In this document: one piece after another, positions 58,174 to 64,000 of the stretch
How positions within the stretch are numbered: position 1 is the stretch's first letter
Layout: each line of letters opens with the position of its first letter
Source of the DNA: Brachionus plicatilis
Taxonomy: Eukaryota > Rotifera > Eurotatoria > Ploima > Brachionidae
DNA length: 64,000 nucleotides
Assembly (NCBI GenBank): GCA_010279815.1
Contig: QEOQ01000427.1
Span: forward strand, 20,097-84,096
Direction of reading: 5' to 3'
Position numbers and translations under genes: made by a program
The notes under the pieces: model-generated
What the model saw: the letters and a program-made list of their open reading frames with translations, nothing else
Databases searched by the model: none
Told to the model about the DNA's origin: nothing

Positions 58174-58278
58174 AGTGTTGGGAATCGACTAGGTCGACTA
58201 GATTTTTTCAAAGTCGACTCTAGTCGACTAAAAAAGAAGCTTACCCGAGTCGACTCGGGACAAAATATGCCCAACACT
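58174..58278. mobile_element. Very short hAT-like MITE with GTCGACT units
   Basis: Ends AGTGTTGGG and CCCAACACT enclose five GTCGACT-type motifs in about 105 bp. The end sequence resembles hAT termini. A convincing 8-bp duplication was not seen. Confidence 0.55.
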
Positions 58279-58406
58279 ACTAAGAGGTGATTCAGATGCT
58301 CCACCCTTTTTTTAGGAAAAAATATTAGAAAAATTTTCATAGAAAATAATTATCATAGAAAATTTTTGATAGAAATTTATCATCATAAATTCATAATTAC
58401 CTACTA

Positions 58407-58787
58407 CCGTATTTCGCTGAATATAAGCGGGTACCGGAAGAACGAAAAAATCAAAAGAGACGCTTATATTCGAGCAAAAAATCATTTTTTTATTTTTTCG
58501 AATATAAGCGGGTCCGGCTTGTATTCAAGCATATTTTTACAGATTAGATCTAATTATGTGAATTAGAGAAACCTGATTGGATATTTATTAGCCAATAAAA
58601 CAAAATAAAACAGAATTACAAGGTTGCATTGGTTGTGAGGGTTGCAATTTATACAACAAGCTAATTATAAATATTAAAAGCGCTTACATTCAAGCATCAA
58701 AATTTGCTTTTTTTATTCGAATAGAAGCTGGTGATGATGTGAATTTTTTCGAATATAAGCGGCCCGCTTATATTCGGCGAAATACGG
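58407..58787. mobile_element. TA-flanked MITE (CCGTATTTCGC ends)
   Basis: The left end CCGTATTTCGCTGAATATAA and the reversed right end CCGTATTTCGCCGAATATAA are each preceded or followed by TA. Extra copies of GAATATAAGCGG lie inside. The 381-bp body is non-coding. Confidence 0.8.
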
Positions 58788-59219
58788 TATAATCGATAAA
58801 TATCTCATCGAAAAAACAAATTTTCTTTAATCATTTTCAAAAGAAAAAATTTTGATAGATTTGCTTTTCTAAAATTTAAAATTTAAAAATAAAAATGGCA
58901 CTATCCCAGAGAAACTTAAGAGCGTGAAAAATTAGTGAAAAAAACGTCAGATTTGGTTAAAAAATTGTATACTAAGGATAATTAATAAAAAATAGCTTTT
59001 GTTGAAAGTGATAAGCGTTTTTTTATGAAAGTTTACCGAAAGCTTCACGGACATCTGTTATTAACTATATTGAAGGATTGAAAATAAATTCTCTTTAAAC
59101 AACCGATTTCTTAATTAAACAAAATTACCGAACATTTTCCCATCCTGCACTAAGACAATGCAATTTTTTTCTACTTTAATTAACTAAGCACTCGCCCTTT
59201 ATTTTATTTATTTAGCTTA
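58788..59219. other. AT-rich spacer
   Basis: Nothing recognised. Confidence 0.5.
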
Positions 59220-59401
59220 GTTATTTATTTATTTATTAAAAAAATAGTTAGAGTTATACCATGGCAGTTTGGAATGGATCTTAGTCCTTCCTTTCAGCCA
59301 AATTTTTTAAGTTCATACTTTAAAAAAAGTAAATACAATAAAAGAATTAAAAATGTAAGACAAAAAGAAAAAATATGATTAAAGTTAGAAAAGAGTTCTT
59401 T
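59220..59401 (-). mobile_element. SINE-like retroposon, second copy, 13-bp TSD
   Basis: TTTATTTAGCTTA flanks it at 59207-59219 and 59402-59414. In minus orientation it carries AAGGAAGGACTAAGATCCAT and CATTCCAAACTGCC and ends AATAAATAAATAA. Homologous to 28597-28764. Confidence 0.8.
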
Positions 59402-59414
59402 TTTATTTAGCTTA

Positions 59415-61093
59415 TTTAATAATTATTTTAGTTCGAAAAAAATTTTTTTAGGAAGTAATTATATAAATTAAAATTTATTATTTTTATTCAAATTTTTAAA
59501 AATTTTATAATAAAAAATCCTAAGCTCGGTTAAAAAACATTGAAATATTTTATTTTTATTTTAATTCTATTAACTAAACTAGCAGATCATTTTTTAAAAA
59601 AACTTCACTTTTAACAAAAAAATAGTGTATTAAATTCATATAAAATTTTCGAAAATTTCACGTTCTTATCAATTTTAACGTTTATTTACGTTTTTTTCAC
59701 GTTAGTCATTATCACTGGGATAGTTCAACGTGATTTAAGGGAAATAAAAAAAGATAGCATGATTTTTGATCACTTAAAATCTTTCAATAAGATGAATTTG
59801 CTAACTTATTTGAATGGTGTAATAGAAATTTAAAAAATTTACTTTAATTTTAATTTATCAAAAAATGAAGAATTTTTATCAAATTGTATTTGAAATTCAC
59901 AATACTTTATATGACTTTTATTTCAGGAAATATGGCGCTCAATAGTTTCAAAGAGTCAAATTCTATGAAAAGGCATATCATGGTTATTTCTAAGCTAGCC
60001 ATCTCAAATTTTAATCAAAATACTCATAACTGCATAAGAATTTAAAAATCAATATTTTTATTTAATAAATTTGATAAAATTACTGATAGAGCAAAAAAAA
60101 AACCCAAATTTTTGAGTATGGTCACTTAAAGATCCTGATTAATGTATTTTCAAATAAGATAAACATACTTTAAAATCAGATCTTGTAAAAATCCTTTCTA
60201 TTAGTAAAAATTATAAATTGATAAATATAAAATAAATTCTTAAATTTTTAGTTATTTTTACTACTACTTTTTGATTTTTTATTTTTAAGAAAAAAAATAT
60301 TTCTTCAATGTCAGACAGTCAAATTATTAAACTAGAAAAAGAAACTTCGTCAAAAGCTATAGAAAAAAAGGGCAAAATTATTTTAAACGTGGTGTCTATA
60401 AATAATTATAGTTAAAGCTTGAAGAAAATTAAATATTTATACCGAAATAAAATGAAGAAAGTAAAGAAAGCATTTTTAACAGGATCTTTTTTTTTTTACA
60501 TTTGTTATTTTTTGGATTTGTTTCAAAATTGGTCCATATCCTCTAAAAAATAGCTGTAAATTCAAAAAAATAAATAAAGACATTTGATTGAAGCTAAATT
60601 TAAATTAAATTTAAATTCTTTTAGAAATTCCATCTTTATCAGTGTTTTATTACTAATTAAAATTAGTAAAAATAATCCGTCTATTAGGTATAACCCGTCA
60701 GTGTTGCTTTTACTACTCTGATGAATAGCTTAAGCTTCGTTTTCTTGCTATAAATGATTTTATACTGGTCAGTGTCTAGCAAAGGCACCTTTTGCTTTAG
60801 CTTGTCTTCTCTTAATATTTTATTGCGTAATGTACTTTAGTGCAGCGTTAGATACTTTTTTTCTTTATTAGAAATTCTGATTAAAAATTTTGTTGATTTT
60901 TTTGATTAAATTACGTTATTTGAATTATTTACTATTAAGAAGTATCTCTTCTAGATGATTCATTAACTATAAAAGTAAAAAATTAGTATTATTTACTTAT
61001 CGAATTCAAAATATTTCTTGGAAAATATTTAAAAATATTGTTTTTTTTTTCTTAAAACCCCAAAATATAACAAAGGTATTAAGTTAATTTCTA
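59415..61093. other. AT-rich intergenic DNA
   Basis: A 35-codon ATG frame at 60308 (MSDSQIIKLEKETSSKAIEK) is isolated. 60670-60850 is slightly GC-richer. No feature is supported. Confidence 0.4.
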
Positions 61094-61101
61094 AGTCAAA
61101 T

Positions 61102-61293
61102 CAGAGTTGTTTAAAAGTCACAAGTCTCAAGTCAAGTCCAAGTCCGGACTTTTTTTTTTAATTTTCATTCAAAAGTCCAAGTCCAGGCTTTAAAATTTTG
61201 AATACTGAAGAAGAAATTTATGCTAAAATTGAAACAAAATTCTGATATAAAAAGTCTGTACTTGGAATTTTTTGGGATTTTTAAACAACTCTG
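61102..61293 (+). mobile_element. AAGTC-repeat hAT-type MITE, short copy with TSD
   Basis: Ends CAGAGTTGTTTAAAAGTC and TTTTTAAACAACTCTG. Flanks AGTCAAAT (61094-61101) and AGTCAAAC (61294-61301) agree at 7 of 8. The left 100 bp is nearly the same as in the copy at 8281-8627, with a deleted interior. Confidence 0.85.
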
Positions 61294-61301
61294 AGTCAAA
61301 C

Positions 61302-61828
61302 ATTGGAAAAAAAATTGAAATTATTTTTTAACATTTTGTAAAATATAACACAACCCGAAAAAGAACTTTTGAAGAGTGTTTTATTTGAAACATTTCACCA
61401 AACAATCAATTTTAAAATATTTAATTAAGTCATATTTAAATTTTTTAAATTCAATTGTAATAATCTGCATGAAAAACTTAAAGTCAAACATTTACTCAAT
61501 GAAAATAAAACTCGTTTTTTTTTTAAATTCAAATTTTTAATTATATTTTGTCAAGCTTTTTGTAAATCTTATCAATATTTCATAACCGAAACGATCGATT
61601 GTAAATCCAGTCGAGTTCAAATTTCTTCTAAACATGTCTTAGAAACAGTTTCCGAGTCTTTTATTTTGTCACATTTTCTTTACACAAATTGATATAAATT
61701 AAATATTTGTTTAGGAAAATTTTTGCAAATTTCGCAGCAAAAAAATTTAATTTTTTCAATTAAATTTATTAATGATTCAAAAAACGAAAAAGAGATTTTT
61801 CATTACTTAATTAATTTTATTTTATTAA
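61302..61828. other. Upstream region of the GPCR gene
   Basis: AT-rich; the promoter is presumably here. No motif is assigned. Confidence 0.4.
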
Positions 61829-62897
61829 ATGGAACAAAATTCAACCCTGACCACCGAATATGTTCAAATAGATGAGGTTATTTATTGTTTAATTTGTTCA
61901 TTCGGCTCCATTACTTCAATAATTAATATTTTGGTTCTTTCAAGCAAAAAACTAAAAGACTCCGTGTACAATTACTATTTGGCCTCTTCGATAATTGACT
62001 TGATATATGCTGTTATAATCGCCTTTAAAATATTCATTACTTGTGGTTCACAATGTCTTTTCAGAAAAAAAAATCTTAGTACATTAATTTACATACTTTA
62101 CTTTCAAGACTATTTTACAAGCTGTCTTGCCATCAACAATATCCTAATAGAAGTTTTCGTCTCATTTCAAAGGTTTATGATTATAACTAATAAAAAGTTT
62201 CTGCAAAATTCTCGCCCTATCTTAGTTATTATTTCCATATCAGTTTTTTCCCTCATCTATTATCTGCCAGTGATATTTTTGAAAAACATAGTCTTTGAAT
62301 CGAATGATGTTTATGCACTCGAATACACAAAGTTTGGATCATCTTCTGCTGGCAAAGTATTTAGCATTGTTCTGTCCTTGACGAGATTAGTAGTTGCCTC
62401 AGTTGTTTTGTTTATAATCAATTGGTTTAATCTAATTAGATTTAGAAAACTAATGGTCAAAAAGTCTAACTTGGCGATCAAAATTAGCAGTTTAAGAAGT
62501 AACTTTATTTTTTTGATAAAAATTTAGCATTCAACATTTTATTTCGAAAGGAAATACCGAAACTTATGGAGGTACTGTGACAGATTCGGAGCCATCCAAG
62601 GCATGGGTAACGAGGGTTAAGAGAACAAAAGAAAGTAAAGCCAATAAAAACATCACCTTAATGGTTTTAGTGGTCTCAAGTGCATTCACTATGGCAAATT
62701 TGCCATCATCGGTGTTCAATTGTTTCAAAGCTTTTAATTTTTTAAGAGACAACTTTATATTGTCAACTGTGTCCCGATCGTTCCTTTATTTGCTGATAAT
62801 AATCAAATTTTTTATATTTATTTTTTTCAATAAGATGTATAGGAAAATTTTAAATTCAAATATTAAAAAAGCTGGAAAATTATACCAGAAAAAATAA
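61829..62897 (+). CDS. Rhodopsin-type (class A-like) G-protein-coupled receptor (2 exons)
   Basis: Exons 61829-62498 and 62551-62897 with a 52-bp GT..AG intron join in phase 1 to give 338 residues. The N-terminus has an N-glycosylation site (N4-S-T). TM1 is about 17-38 with INILVL, TM2 about 48-70 with the conserved Asp (D57), TM3 about 87-112. The DRY position reads Q114-R115-F116, so the Arg is kept but the acidic residue is not. TM4 is 130-151 with a Pro, TM5 176-203. A basic third loop contains the splice site. TM6 is NITLMVLVVSSAFTMANLP and TM7 ends in FIFIFFNKMYRKIL in place of a clean NPxxY. It resembles peptide-receptor-like orphan GPCRs expanded in small invertebrates; the ligand is unknown. 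Without splicing the frame stops after TM5. Confidence 0.85.
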
Positions 62898-63412
62898 ATT
62901 CTATTTATTTATTTTTTTTACTCAATAATGTGTAAAATTTTATGATCATTACAGAAAATTAATATTTTTATTCTTAAGTACGTATTTCATTGATTATAAT
63001 GTGTAAATTTATGTATGTGTTTATATTTTTTTGAGATTAAAACCTATTAGATTTTAAATAAAATTTGAATTTAAAAAACGGAAAAAAAAATGAAATGAAT
63101 TGTTATGGTCGACAACAAACATTAAACGAATATTGCATCAAAATCTTGATAGCTTCAAAAATGTTCATACCTTTTAATGAATGACATCAATTTTGAAGTT
63201 TTCAACATTTAAGCTATCAATTTCAAAATTTATCTGAATATTTTTTGTGGCTAAATTTGTATTTTGCTCAAATTCAACATCTTATTAATTTTTATCTAAA
63301 TTTTCCATTTTTAGAGCTTATTTGAAGTGAAAAGGTTGAAAAAATTATTTAGCATACTCATTGAACTCATTTGAATCATATTGATATTGTGATCAAATGT
63401 TTGAAAAAAATA
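62898..63412. other. 3' flank of the GPCR gene
   Basis: AATAAA overlaps the stop region (62893). The remainder is AT-rich with no gene. Confidence 0.5.
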
Positions 63413-63420
63413 TGATCAAT

Positions 63421-63996
63421 GGTATCATTTTGGTTTGGTGAAAATTCTGATTAAAAAACCACTGATCAATAAATTGATGATCATTATTATAAGAGCCAAA
63501 AATTAATACAAATTTTAGTGATCAATATATTTAATTTTATGGCCAAAAAATTTTTAGTTTTAAAAATTTATTATTAGGAAAAAAGTATCTAAAAAGTATT
63601 CGATAGTTTAAATAAAAATTAGAAAATTACAATCAATTTTAAAAAAAGTTATTGGTATTGTCCAGTTATGAGTTTTATATATTTTATATTTTATTTTTGT
63701 TTTATATTTTTTATATAGTTTTACCTTTTTAATTTTATTATGACTTTGGATTTTTATGTTTTCTTTTTTTTTTCTAAATTTTCGTCACTCATGTTATTTA
63801 ACGCAGCGTCTTCATATTTTTGGTTTATTAGCTAAAGTTGTAAATTTTTACAATATTGATAAATGCATCTAATTACATATATTTATTGAATTATAATTTA
63901 AAATATATATTTATAATCAATATTTTATCTGTTTATTAAAATAATGTTCACCAATATGGTGATCAGATAAAAATAACACCAAACCAACATGATGCC
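63421..63996. mobile_element. GG-ended TIR element at the window edge
   Basis: The left end GGTATCATTTTGGTTTGGTG and the reversed right end GGCATCATGTTGGTTTGGTG match at 18 of 20 positions, 576 bp apart. The right flank is only four bases, so a duplication cannot be tested. Size and GG(C/T)A start recall the GGCA/TTGAAGTT family, but the subterminal sequence differs. Confidence 0.65.
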
Positions 63997-64000
63997 ATTC

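Noticed and set aside
62564..62752. Minus-strand frame over the GPCR second exon
   Set aside because: Shadow of TM6/TM7 coding.

Overview
The window is nuclear DNA of an invertebrate animal. It is very AT-rich, with long A/T runs between genes. The intact genes have metazoan-type products: a claudin/PMP22-type membrane protein, a ZnT2/3/8-type zinc transporter, a ZC2HC1 zinc-finger protein and a rhodopsin-type GPCR. Spliceosomal introns are mostly 51-65 bp with GT..AG ends. A small compact-intron animal such as a monogonont rotifer would fit, but the species cannot be fixed from sequence alone. No rRNA, tRNA, CRISPR or bacterial operon was seen. Intron junctions are my own reading from GT/AG sites and frame continuity, not from transcripts.

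Layout. 0.2-3 kb: decayed non-LTR reverse-transcriptase pieces, one inside an element with terminal inverted repeats (TIRs). 4.9-5.8 kb: claudin-like gene, four exons, + strand. 6.1-8.7 kb: LINE tail, broken Tc1-like transposase and hAT-type MITEs. 9.3-10.7 kb: intronless gene for a Ser-rich coiled-coil protein, - strand. 10.7-27.6 kb: mostly AT-rich non-coding DNA with scattered repeats. 27.7-29.6 kb: zinc transporter, + strand. 32.6-33.8 kb: ZC2HC1-like gene, three exons including a 16-nt first exon. 36-41 kb: a transposase-like gene broken by a stack of nested elements. 42.5-43.3 kb: RS/proline-rich protein, - strand. 45.8-54 kb: a mobile-element island. 54.8-57.0 kb: decayed coiled-coil gene. 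57-59.4 kb: GC-richer duplicated repeat, two MITEs and a SINE-like insert. 61.8-62.9 kb: GPCR, two exons. 63.4 kb to the end: another element cut near the window edge.

The host genes look like independent single genes with no evident shared pathway. The most unusual material is mobile. Several families begin with GG and generate 8- or 9-bp target-site duplications (TSDs) that can be read directly. One type has long TIRs built from short sub-repeats (ATATCGAAA, ATATAGAAA, TAGTAGCTAA, GGACAATT or GTGACCAG). Two of these carry small ORFs sharing an N-terminal motif of the form M-N-x-N-[ST]-P-x-x-N-[KR]-L-R-S. A separate short family (GGCA...TTGAAGTTxATGATCA) has five copies, four with clear 8-bp TSDs. 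The elements are nested, so their relative order of insertion can be read.
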